In this document: positions 7,510 to 12,396 of the stretch, piece after piece
Position numbering within the stretch: position 1 is the first letter of the stretch
Layout: the number at the start of each line of letters is the position of its first letter
Assembly (NCBI GenBank): GCA_002409965.1
Contig: DHON01000089.1
Span: 610-13,005, forward strand
Direction of reading: 5' to 3'
Length of the DNA: 12,396 nt
Source: Firmicutes bacterium UBA5389
GTDB lineage: Bacteria > Bacillota > DTU025
Position numbers and translations under genes: made by a program
Notes under the pieces: generated by a model
Databases searched by the model: none
The model's input: only the letters and a program-made list of their open reading frames with translations
Told to the model about the DNA's origin: nothing

Positions 7510-7770
7510 TCAGAACCTGCCCGGAAGTTCCAGGGGGCCAATACCTGCGATGATGCCGGAGCTGGTTTCAGCCTCTGCCGATAGACCAAAGCTCATGCTA
7601 GTTGTTGCCAATGCTTTGCTGAGGTCTCCCAGGTCGTGCATGCAGTTCGCGAGGTCTGTGAGTATCATGGGCAACTCGGGATCCAGGGCTCGAACTGCCA
7701 ATAGCACAGTCACCGAGTCCGGGATTACGAGCTGGGATCTGACCCAGGGAATACTATCGTATGGGATTGC
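7510..7770 (-). pseudogene. Remnant of a TPR protein gene
   Basis: A minus-strand frame of 86 codons runs from a TAG at 7771-7773 to TGA at 7510. The middle encodes a TPR-like helical pair (RALDPELPMILTDLANCMHD, then LGDLSKAL). The stretch PMILTDLAN resembles PVILTNLGN in the large TPR protein to the left, with similar spacing to the following Gly-x-Leu turn. There is no signal peptide, no good start codon with a Shine-Dalgarno, and only one repeat, so this is probably a broken relative of the neighbouring TPR gene. The similarity is short and judged by eye. Confidence 0.5.
7751..7762. promoter_or_regulatory. Palindromic element ATAC-TATC-GTAT
   Basis: A 12-bp inverted repeat ATAC/GTAT with a 4-nt centre, 109 nt upstream of the Fic start. 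It uses the same half-sites as the CATAC/GTATG element at 7804-7818, and ATACT recurs at 7785-7789, 7795-7799 and 7805-7809. The repetition suggests binding sites for one regulator, perhaps the Fic protein's own helix-turn-helix. Confidence 0.35.
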
Positions 7771-7780
7771 CTAATCCGCG

Positions 7781-7809
7781 TTGATACTATTCCGATACTG
7801 TGGCATACT
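7781..7809 (+). promoter_or_regulatory. Promoter of the Fic gene
   Basis: TTGATA (7781-7786, 5 of 6 to the -35 consensus) and CATACT (7804-7809, 4 of 6 to the -10) are separated by exactly 17 nt, 51 nt before the start codon. This is the best promoter pair between 7373 and the Fic gene. Confidence 0.6.
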
Positions 7810-7818
7810 GCTGGTATG
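7804..7818. promoter_or_regulatory. Putative operator CATAC-N5-GTATG over the Fic -10 box
   Basis: A perfect 5-bp inverted repeat, CATAC (7804-7808) and GTATG (7814-7818), whose left arm forms most of the -10 hexamer. A protein bound here would block RNA polymerase. The Fic protein carries an N-terminal DNA-binding helix-turn-helix, so autorepression is a reasonable inference. Confidence 0.45.
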
Positions 7819-7859
7819 AATAGGGCATCACTCCTTGGCAGCGGGCGGGGTGTCGCAAG

Positions 7860-8783
7860 GTGTCGGATTTGGGGTACATCAGCGTGCAACAGGCGGCTCA
7901 GAAGTGGGGGATCTCTGATCGCCGTGTTCGCGTCCTATGCGAACAGGGCAAGATCGCGGGCGCCAAAAGAGAGGGACGTTCCTATCTGATACCATCAGAT
8001 GCGCTCAAGCCGGCGGACGGCAGGAGACTGCGAGGAAGACTCGTGCCGCAAGAATTCGCCGCGCTGTTTGCACGCATCGACTCCCTGAAGGAGGAACTCG
8101 ATAGGCGCCGTCCTCTTACAGCAGGCGAGGTCAAACGACTGCAGGATGAGTTCCTGGTCGAGTTCACCTACAGCTCCAATGCCATTGAGGGGAACACTCT
8201 CACGCTCAGAGAAACCGCAATGGTGCTGGAAGGAATCACGGTCGACGGCAAGCCGCTGAAGGATCATCTTGAGGCAGTGGGGCACCGCGATGCTTTTCGG
8301 TACGTACAGCAGCTTGTCGCCGACAAGACGCCGTTTTCGGATAGAGTGGTCAGGGAGATCCATTCGCTTGTGCTGCTTGACAAGCCAGAGGACAAGGGCG
8401 TGTACCGGCGTATTCCGGTGCGCATCGTGGGCGCGCATCACGAACCGCCACAGCCGTATCTTGTGCCGGCGCAAATGGAGAGGCTTGTCGCGGAGTCTGC
8501 AGAGGACAGGCGGCACCCCATCCACAGTGCGGCTCTGTTCCATCTGAGATTCGAGGGCGTTCATCCCTTTGTCGATGGTAATGGACGAACCGGAAGGCTG
8601 GTTCTGAACCTAGCCCTTATGCGGCACGGCTACCCGCCTATCAATGTGAAGTACGCAGACCGGAGACGCTACTATGATTGCTTGGAGGCCTATTACAGAG
8701 ATGATGATGCAGAGCCGATGGTGAGGCTGGTTGTAGAGTGTGTGGAGGAGCGGCTGAAGCAGTATCTCGCCGCGCTTGGATGA
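7860..8783 (+). CDS. Fic-family protein (AMP-transferase) with N-terminal helix-turn-helix
   Basis: A protein of 307 aa. Fic enzymes transfer AMP, or more rarely another phosphate-containing group, from a nucleotide to a hydroxyl side chain of a target protein. Residues about 1-50 form a MerR/excisionase-like helix-turn-helix (ISVQQAAQKWGISDRRVRVL...GREGRSYLIP type). Residues 105-112, SSNAIEGN, are the (S/T)xxxE(G/N) inhibitory helix with Glu110, which marks a class II, self-inhibited Fic protein. The substrate flap lies around VRIVGAHHEPPQP (about 187-199). The catalytic loop HPFVDGNGRTGR (235-246) has every key residue, including His235 and Arg246. The start is GTG at 7860 with GGGCGGGG about 9 nt upstream; no earlier in-frame start is better. 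It is transcribed alone and looks intact. The target protein is unknown. Confidence 0.93.
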   Translation: MSDLGYISVQQAAQKWGISDRRVRVLCEQGKIAGAKREGRSYLIPSDALKPADGRRLRGRLVPQEFAALFARIDSLKEELDRRRPLTAGEVKRLQDEFLVEFTYSSNAIEGNTLTLRETAMVLEGITVDGKPLKDHLEAVGHRDAFRYVQQLVADKTPFSDRVVREIHSLVLLDKPEDKGVYRRIPVRIVGAHHEPPQPYLVPAQMERLVAESAEDRRHPIHSAALFHLRFEGVHPFVDGNGRTGRLVLNLALMRHGYPPINVKYADRRRYYDCLEAYYRDDDAEPMVRLVVECVEERLKQYLAALG

Positions 8784-8788
8784 TCTAG

Positions 8789-9042
8789 TGCCTGTGCATA
8801 GCTCAAGTTGCGCTCGAGGCGTCCGGCTCCGACTACAACTACGACTGCATCCCGGGCCTTCCTCAGATAGGAAGTCGCGCGCTGCCGAATCCTTTCATCA
8901 TTAAGACTATTCTCGTTGGGGCGCCCAAAGGTAACCAGACAAGATACAGCTGGAGCTAATAGGCTATGTACGCATTCTTGCGGGCAGCGGTCACAGCACG
9001 GAGGACAAGAGGATTATCGGGTGTTACCTCGAACAAGCGTAG
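8789..9042 (+). pseudogene. Two shifted coding fragments of unidentified gene(s)
   Basis: Directly after the Fic stop codon an open frame runs from 8789 to TAA at 8957-8959 (55 residues, including SDYNYDCIPGLPQIGSRALP and IIKTILVGAPKGNQ). It overlaps a second frame, 8935-9042 (35 residues, including IQLELIGYVRILAGSG and EDKRIIGCYLEQA). Both have amino-acid make-up and G/C-rich third positions typical of real protein, neither has a start codon, and they overlap in different frames. The simplest reading is decayed coding DNA, possibly one gene with a frameshift near 8940. I do not recognise the family. Confidence 0.4.
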
Positions 9043-9247
9043 TTGACGCATGACCGCGGACCAGTCTCAGATTACATTGCTGAACCAGTCGAATAGGACT
9101 AGGTAGCTCGCAGTAAGTCCTTGCGCCATGCGTTGGCGTCTTCCGCGTGAGGTCATCTAGCCGAAAGCGACTTTGGTCCGACTTATGGTGCGCCAGGATA
9201 AGCCTGATGTTTCCAGCGGGTGAGATTCGCGCCCCGTCAAGGACTAG
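9043..9247. other. Degraded intergenic DNA
   Basis: All six frames are short and broken, and I see no recognisable motif, promoter pair or terminator. It lies inside a run of gene fragments and is probably decayed sequence. Confidence 0.4.
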
Positions 9248-9349
9248 CCGCCCACCGGAGTCAGCCTCCTCACAGTTGCCGGAGTCTTCGTCGCTCTCTT
9301 CTCAGTCAATCCACTGCTGGCTCTGTATACCTTGGCGCCTATCCCCCGC
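9248..9349 (+). pseudogene. Membrane-segment fragment, ABC-exporter-like
   Basis: The frame after TAG at 9245-9247 encodes about 34 residues: TGVSLLTVAGVFVALF, then SVNPLLALYTLAPIPR. This is a single strongly hydrophobic segment followed by an NP-x-LAL...P-x-P turn. The arrangement resembles the mid transmembrane region of ABC exporters (hydrophobic helix, then (S/N)P-LAL-x2-L-x-P-(L/I)P). There is no start and no continuing transporter sequence; the frame then reads into out-of-frame amidohydrolase DNA. The resemblance is judged by eye, and another membrane protein is possible. Confidence 0.4.
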
Positions 9350-9501
9350 ATCATGCTCTTGAATTGGACACCGGTAGCATTGCTGTTGGAAAGCGAGCCG
9401 ACCTGGTCGCTGTGCCCGGAAATCCGTTTGAAGACATTTCCGTTACTGAGAGAGTTGCCTTCGTTATGAAAGACGGCGTGGTTTACCGCGACGATAAATA
9501 G
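9334..9501 (+). pseudogene. C-terminal fragment of an amidohydrolase
   Basis: The last 55 codons before TAG at 9499-9501 encode the characteristic tail of the amidohydrolase (imidazolonepropionase-like) superfamily: AL-x-LDTGSIAVGKRADLVAV, then GNPFEDI and a terminal VAFVMKDGVVYRD. In full-length members this follows several hundred residues of TIM barrel carrying the metal-binding His and Asp residues; none of that is present. The frame upstream of 9334 is unrelated, and the DNA there reads as a membrane segment in another frame. The junction of two unrelated fragments suggests deletion or recombination. Confidence 0.7.
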
Positions 9502-9551
9502 CCGCTGCGTAAGCGTCAAATAGCCCCCACGTAGGCTTTCGCTGCTTCGTG

Positions 9552-9560
9552 TGCGATAAT
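9552..9560 (+). promoter_or_regulatory. Extended -10 promoter TGCGATAAT
   Basis: TG-n-GATAAT is a good extended -10 element, with the hexamer at 9555-9560. A start about 7 nt downstream would be near 9567, giving a 30-nt leader before the ATG at 9597. No clear -35 is seen, as is usual for extended -10 promoters. Confidence 0.4.
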
Positions 9561-9590
9561 CCCCCTTGACAACACAACTACGAGGGGGAT
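9559..9590 (+). promoter_or_regulatory. Inverted repeat that can mask a ribosome-binding site
   Basis: ATCCCCCT (9559-9566) and AGGGGGAT (9583-9590) are perfect 8-nt inverted arms with a 16-nt loop. The right arm contains the Shine-Dalgarno for the ATG at 9597. A transcript starting near 9567 would lack the left arm and be translatable, while a read-through transcript from further left would fold and hide the site. Similar protection against outside transcription is known for some transposase genes. Whether it operates here is inference. Confidence 0.45.
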
Positions 9591-9596
9591 CTGCTT

Positions 9597-9645
9597 ATGC
9601 CAGATGCTGCACTGCGGCGGATATGGGAACCGCGTTCGACACCAC
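9597..9645 (+). pseudogene. 5' end of a gene cut off by the IS1634-type insertion
   Basis: ATG at 9597 is preceded by GAGGGGG 8 nt upstream, one of the strongest translation starts in the window. It encodes MPDAALRRIWEPRSTP before the IS end at 9646. The frame continues into the IS and stops at about 9737 without resembling anything. The gene's remainder should lie right of 11448, but I could not find a recognisable continuation there. The identity is unknown; its occluded ribosome-binding site would fit a transposase. Confidence 0.45.
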
Positions 9646-11448
9646 GTAGGCAAACAGCACGCGTAGCAGCAGGTGGATCGGCCAATGTAAATCGCCGATC
9701 GGGGAGTCGTGCTACTACGCGCGAACCTTGCTTTTGAGAATGATTTCGCGGATTTTCTTCGGTTCCGCGACCCCTAGACGCGATAGAATGTGCTTCTGAG
9801 CTGGGGCGATGTTGGTGCGCTGAACTATCTTGCCTTCGGGAGCATCAACCTCAACAATACGAATTCTTTCCAGCTGGGTTCGGATCCTCGGCCATGTATC
9901 GCCGACCTGGGTTTCGGCCACGCGCACCAACAGAAGAGCCAGCCAGCACAGGAGAACATGGGCTCGGATCCGGTCGGAGACGCGGTGGTACATCGGCCGC
10001 AGATCAAGCGTGGACTTGAGAGTGCGAAAGGCGTCCTCGACTTCGAGCAGTTGTTTGTAGCCCAAGGCCACGTCTTCCGGCGACAGCGTATCGTCGGAGA
10101 TTCTCAGGAGGTACTTGCCATCGAGCCGCGCTTCCTTCTTCACCTTGTTCTGATCGATGCGAGGGAAGTTCCTGGCGTCCAGCATGAGATACTTCCCGAA
10201 TCGCTTGCTCGTTACGACTTTGCAGACGGCCTTGGTGTGTTCCTCGCCGGTGACCGACTTGAGTCTCGTCAGCTCTTCTCGCGGCTCAGCCAATATTCTC
10301 TCGCGCCTCTGCCGATCCCGCTGGGCCTCCAGGGGATTCCTCGCGAGGACGTACCGTACCCGCGCCTCTCCATCGCCGACTACGATCTCCTTGATCTCAA
10401 GGTTCTCTTTGACCGGCTTGTAACGCCCCGGGCGGGCAAGGGCCTCTTCCACGGTCTTGACGTCGGCGCGCATCCGCTCTCCGGCTATGTAGTGACCGCC
10501 TGCTCTCTGCAGACGACGCAGGTTGGCAGCGGAAGAAAAGCCTCTGTCGACCACTGTGATCACACGGCCCAGCCTCCAGGAGGTCAGATCCTTGTTCACC
10601 TGGGCAATGACTTCCATGTCGCAGGTGTTCCCAGGCCATACCCAGCACCTAACCGGTATCCCATCGCGGGTGACCGCCAATCCGATTACGACCTGCAATA
10701 GGTCCGGTCGGTGGTCCTTGGAGTAGCCCGCTCTGCGCAGCTCTTCCTGCTCATCGGGATCCGGGTCCACCTCGAAATAGGTTGACGTGGTGTCGAAGTA
10801 GATGAGATCCACTTCCAGGTTGAGCAGGTTCGCCATGGAGAAGAACACCCGTTCCTGAACGTGCTCGTGATTCTCGACGAGGAGGTCCATCGCGCGATAG
10901 AGCTGGTGGACCTTCACCTGACCTAGACCGTCGATGCAAACGTCGTTCTCGACCCAATCCTCCATTGCCAGCTTGCTCGAAGGGGCGAGGGCGCGGTTGG
11001 CCGTCATCGCGAAGACGGCCCTCTCCACCGGCGCCTCAAACTGCCGTTCTCGAAGCAATACCTCAAAAGCCGACCGGATGCCCAGCTTCGTCCAGAACTG
11101 ATCCAGAGCCCATGAGCCTCCAAGCGACTTGTCGGATTCAATGGAGATCGACCCCAGCTCAATGCCCATCTCGACCGCAATCTGGTCCTCGGGGTCTAGA
11201 ACCCTGGCTATGCTCTGTATAAGCCTTCGGAGCGCATCCTTGTCCACCGAATCTTCGCGCCCGAATTTCCAGATCACCTTAGCGACCGGATTGCCCGTCG
11301 CGGGGCGCCGCTCGTTATGGGCGAGCTGCAGATAGGCGGTGGTCGATCCGTCCTTATTGGTTCGCTTGGTCTTTCTCATATACATGCCTACATTGTACCA
11401 TGATACGGCCAGCATGACCGGACATTATCTGTCAATCTGTATGCCTAC
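9646..11448 (-). mobile_element. IS1634-family insertion sequence
   Basis: The ends carry short inverted repeats: GTAGGCAAACAG inward from 9646 and GTAGGCATACAG inward from 11448 (11 of 12 identical). They enclose a single minus-strand transposase gene, for a total of about 1.8 kb, which is typical for the family. I see no convincing target duplication: the left flank ends CACCAC and the right flank begins ACGTTC. The exact ends could therefore be off by a few bases, or flanking DNA may have been lost by recombination. Confidence 0.85.
9715..11385 (-). CDS. IS1634-family (IS4-like) DDE transposase
   Basis: A protein of about 556 aa. The start MYMRKTKRTNKDG...TAYLQL is the usual N-terminus of this family. 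The catalytic core shows YFDTTSTYFE (first Asp at about residue 198), VVDRGFSSAANLRRL (second Asp at about 280), the family stretch DGKYLLRISDD-TLS (about 422), and the YREK-like end, here EVEDAFRTLKSTLDLRPMYH, with the third acidic residue at about 450. A large insertion between the second Asp and the Glu is normal in IS4-group enzymes. The frame is intact. The ATG at 11385 is chosen on family similarity; ATG at 11379 is also possible, and an in-frame start at 11415 is less likely. TACAAT just upstream could serve as a -10 box. Confidence 0.93.
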   Translation of the reverse strand: MYMRKTKRTNKDGSTTAYLQLAHNERRPATGNPVAKVIWKFGREDSVDKDALRRLIQSIARVLDPEDQIAVEMGIELGSISIESDKSLGGSWALDQFWTKLGIRSAFEVLLRERQFEAPVERAVFAMTANRALAPSSKLAMEDWVENDVCIDGLGQVKVHQLYRAMDLLVENHEHVQERVFFSMANLLNLEVDLIYFDTTSTYFEVDPDPDEQEELRRAGYSKDHRPDLLQVVIGLAVTRDGIPVRCWVWPGNTCDMEVIAQVNKDLTSWRLGRVITVVDRGFSSAANLRRLQRAGGHYIAGERMRADVKTVEEALARPGRYKPVKENLEIKEIVVGDGEARVRYVLARNPLEAQRDRQRRERILAEPREELTRLKSVTGEEHTKAVCKVVTSKRFGKYLMLDARNFPRIDQNKVKKEARLDGKYLLRISDDTLSPEDVALGYKQLLEVEDAFRTLKSTLDLRPMYHRVSDRIRAHVLLCWLALLLVRVAETQVGDTWPRIRTQLERIRIVEVDAPEGKIVQRTNIAPAQKHILSRLGVAEPKKIREIILKSKVRA

Positions 11449-11483
11449 ACGTTCTTCGCTTTTCCGGTCCGATTTATGCTCGC

Positions 11484-11501
11484 CCCGAGCTATCGGGCTT
11501 T
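11484..11501 (+). terminator. Possible rho-independent terminator
   Basis: CCCGA (11484-11488) and TCGGG (11493-11497) form a 5-bp stem around GCTA, followed by CTTTT. The stem is short but G+C-rich. It could end a transcript of the gene interrupted by the IS on the left, or block read-through into the DNA on the right. Confidence 0.35.
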
Positions 11502-11569
11502 TCATTCGGCGCGTGTGCCTATTCACTGTCGAACTTGGGTCTCTCAGAGTGCCGTCAATCCTCCACGCG

Positions 11570-11605
11570 TTACTCCCTCCTTAGCTGGAGGGAGAGGATT
11601 GAAAC
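11570..11605 (+). repeat. Orphan CRISPR-repeat-like hairpin ending in GATTGAAAC
   Basis: CTCCCTCC (11573-11580) and GGAGGGAG (11587-11594) form a perfect 8-bp stem around TTAGCT, followed by AGGATTGAAAC. A stem followed by ATTGAAAC is the hallmark 3' end of many type I-A/B/C and type III CRISPR repeats, and it differs entirely from the I-E-like repeat in this window. Only one clear copy is present. A partial match, TTACTCC-N10-GGAG, recurs 65 nt later at 11635, a plausible repeat-spacer period, but it lacks the ATTGAAAC end. It could be the last trace of a second array or an unrelated hairpin. Confidence 0.35.
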
Positions 11606-11821
11606 GCCTAAACCTGCTTTCCACACGGGAGGCTTTACTCCTGCCGCCATCGGAGCTGCCTACGCTGTCGTACAGCAATCCTGCGATCATGCCGGCGGGT
11701 CTGGGCGGGTTATTGACCACCCTTGTCTGAGGCTGTTCTCTGCTGTGGCTTGTCGATCGCACTGCACGTAGCTCCGCCAGCACAAGGGTTCTGTGGGTTA
11801 CGACTATTCCACGCATGTGCA

Positions 11822-11850
11822 TTGACACAAATAGGCATAAGAGGTATTAT
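11822..11850 (+). promoter_or_regulatory. Near-consensus sigma70 promoter
   Basis: TTGACA (11822-11827, perfect -35) and TATTAT (11845-11850, 5 of 6 to the -10) are separated by exactly 17 nt. It points towards the DUF6788-like gene. This is the strongest promoter in the window. Inverted arms AACACG (11857-11862) and CGTGTT (11887-11892) lie in the leader just downstream. Confidence 0.7.
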
Positions 11851-11887
11851 GGGACCAACACGCGCATGGGCTCTAATATGAGAACTC

Positions 11888-12263
11888 GTGTTAAGCAGAT
11901 ACCCGGAGCGCGTCATCATCGATGCCGCTGCCCACGTTGACGGTTGCCTCGTGGAGAAATGCAGGAAGTGCGGCAAACTTGGATGCAAATGCGCACGCGG
12001 AGAACTTCACGGACCCTCTCTACATCTCCCGCCGTGTAGAGGGAAAAACCCGATACGATTACGTGCCCAAAGACAAGGTTGATCTGGCGAAGGTGCTGGT
12101 TGGAAGGCATACGAGGTTGTACAGGGCGAGCGCGCAGATCCAGAAGATCTGCCAGGAACTCAATGAGGTTCTGGACAGAATCGTCGAACTCAATCGCGTG
12201 GAATTTCCCAAGAAAGCTGAGAAGGGGGAGAAGGGTATCCATGGGGGACCAACAGGTTCTTAG
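11888..12263 (+). pseudogene. DUF6788-like zinc-ribbon gene with a frameshift
   Basis: The first frame encodes GCLVEKCRKCGKLGCKCARG, then ELHGP, and the second, one base over, encodes LYISRRVEGKTRYDYVPKD followed by a charged helical tail ending at 12263. Joined, they give the pattern I associate with DUF6788: a Cys-rich ribbon C-x2-CGK-x2-C-x-CA-x-G-x2-HGP, then a YxSR-x3-GKTR-x2-YVPKD stretch, then a helix. The break is in the CTCTCT tract at 12016-12021: adding one CT restores HGPSLYISRR with the spacing I expect for the family. The start is uncertain: GTG at 11888 is in frame with the ribbon, while ATG at 11878 is in another frame. Function unknown; a nucleic-acid or transposition role is possible. 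Confidence 0.6.
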
Positions 12264-12396
12264 GCTCGACATGTCCGGGGTGGAGGAGGCAATGAAACAG
12301 GGCGAAGAAGTGGTGTTCATCGAGTCCAAGTTCGGATGCAACGACCATTTGTTCAACTGGCTCAACGAGAAAGGTTTCTGGCCTATCTGGCAGTCG
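12241..12396 (+). CDS. 5' part of an unidentified gene, running off the window
   Basis: ATG at 12241 follows AAGGG (with GGGGGAG a little further upstream), and the frame is open for 52 codons to the end of the window. It encodes MGDQQVLRLDMSGVEE, then an acidic helix and VVFIESKFGCNDHLFNWLNE and FWPIW. The gene overlaps the end of the DUF6788-like frame by 23 nt, as in a translationally coupled operon driven by the promoter at 11822. I do not recognise the family from this much sequence. Given the mobile DNA nearby, a transposition-related protein is possible but unproven. Confidence 0.65.
   Translation, partial: MGDQQVLRLDMSGVEEAMKQGEEVVFIESKFGCNDHLFNWLNEKGFWPIWQS

Larger units (their letters stand above)
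11449..11821. other. Stretch without a recognised gene, right of the IS1634 element
   Basis: It contains the possible terminator at 11484 and the GATTGAAAC hairpin at 11570-11605. One plus-strand frame stays open from 11449 to about 11730, but the protein resembles nothing I know and has no credible start. A short frame around 11625-11670 (GGFTPAAIGAAYAV) looks protein-like but is brief and breaks off. This may be where the gene interrupted at 9645 continued. Confidence 0.4.

Noticed and set aside
7272..7589. 105-codon minus-strand frame over the Panacea fragment and the gap
   Set aside because: It is Arg/Pro-rich without a domain, and it overlaps two fragments with better family resemblance.
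7995..8564. 189-codon minus-strand frame opposite the Fic gene
   Set aside because: It overlaps an intact Fic gene whose catalytic and inhibitory motifs are complete. No family match on the opposite strand.
9790..10701. 303-codon plus-strand frame opposite the IS1634 transposase
   Set aside because: It is antisense to an intact transposase. The sequence has no recognisable domain and fits codon-mirror open frames.
11625..11670. GGFTPAAIGAAYAV-type frame, briefly reminiscent of the start of S53-like peptidase domains
   Set aside because: The similarity covers about 12 residues, and the expected following motif is absent in every frame.

Overview
The window is bacterial DNA of moderately high G+C. 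It has Shine-Dalgarno motifs of the GGAGG type and sigma70-like promoters, and it looks like an accessory, repeatedly rearranged region. I cannot assign a taxon from sequence alone. The CRISPR repeat has the type I-E architecture. No cas genes are in view; from the repeat orientation they, and the leader, would be expected to the left of position 1.

Region 1 (1-3540): a long CRISPR array with 28-nt repeats and 33-nt spacers at a constant period of 61. It starts mid-repeat at the window edge and has 25 repeats on the left and 3 on the right. An IS1182-family insertion sequence (about 1487-3333) splits it. The element sits inside a single spacer: removing it and one copy of the flanking CCTAGG restores a spacer of exactly 33 nt. 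The many ORFs that run through the array are frame artefacts of the repeat.

Region 2 (3541-6866): a short intergenic stretch, then two convergent genes for exported proteins. One is a secreted RCC1-repeat protein (+). The other is a large exported TPR protein (-) with an acidic Asp/Ser/Trp-rich linker and a Gly-rich C-terminal part.

Region 3 (6863-7859): decayed DNA. It holds a start-less minus-strand frame, a fragment of a Panacea/DUF4065 (SocA-like antitoxin) domain, and a fragment of a TPR protein resembling the neighbouring large gene.

Region 4 (7781-8783): an intact Fic-family AMP-transferase gene with an N-terminal helix-turn-helix and a built-in inhibitory helix. It lies behind a good promoter whose -10 box is part of an inverted repeat, which suggests autoregulation.

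Region 5 (8784-9645): a graveyard of fragments: two unidentified frames, a membrane segment resembling an ABC exporter, and the C-terminus of an amidohydrolase. These are followed by a strong translation start at 9597, whose gene is cut off by the next insertion.

Region 6 (9646-11448): an IS1634-family insertion sequence with an intact transposase.

Region 7 (11449-12396): a possible terminator, a hairpin element ending in GATTGAAAC that looks like an orphan repeat of a different CRISPR class, and a near-consensus promoter. The promoter drives a zinc-ribbon-like DUF6788-type gene broken by a dinucleotide frameshift, followed by the start of a gene that runs off the window.

The best candidates for a second look are the spacer-interrupting IS, the absence of A at spacer position 1, the Fic promoter/operator, the orphan GATTGAAAC hairpin, and the occluded ribosome-binding site at 9559-9590.
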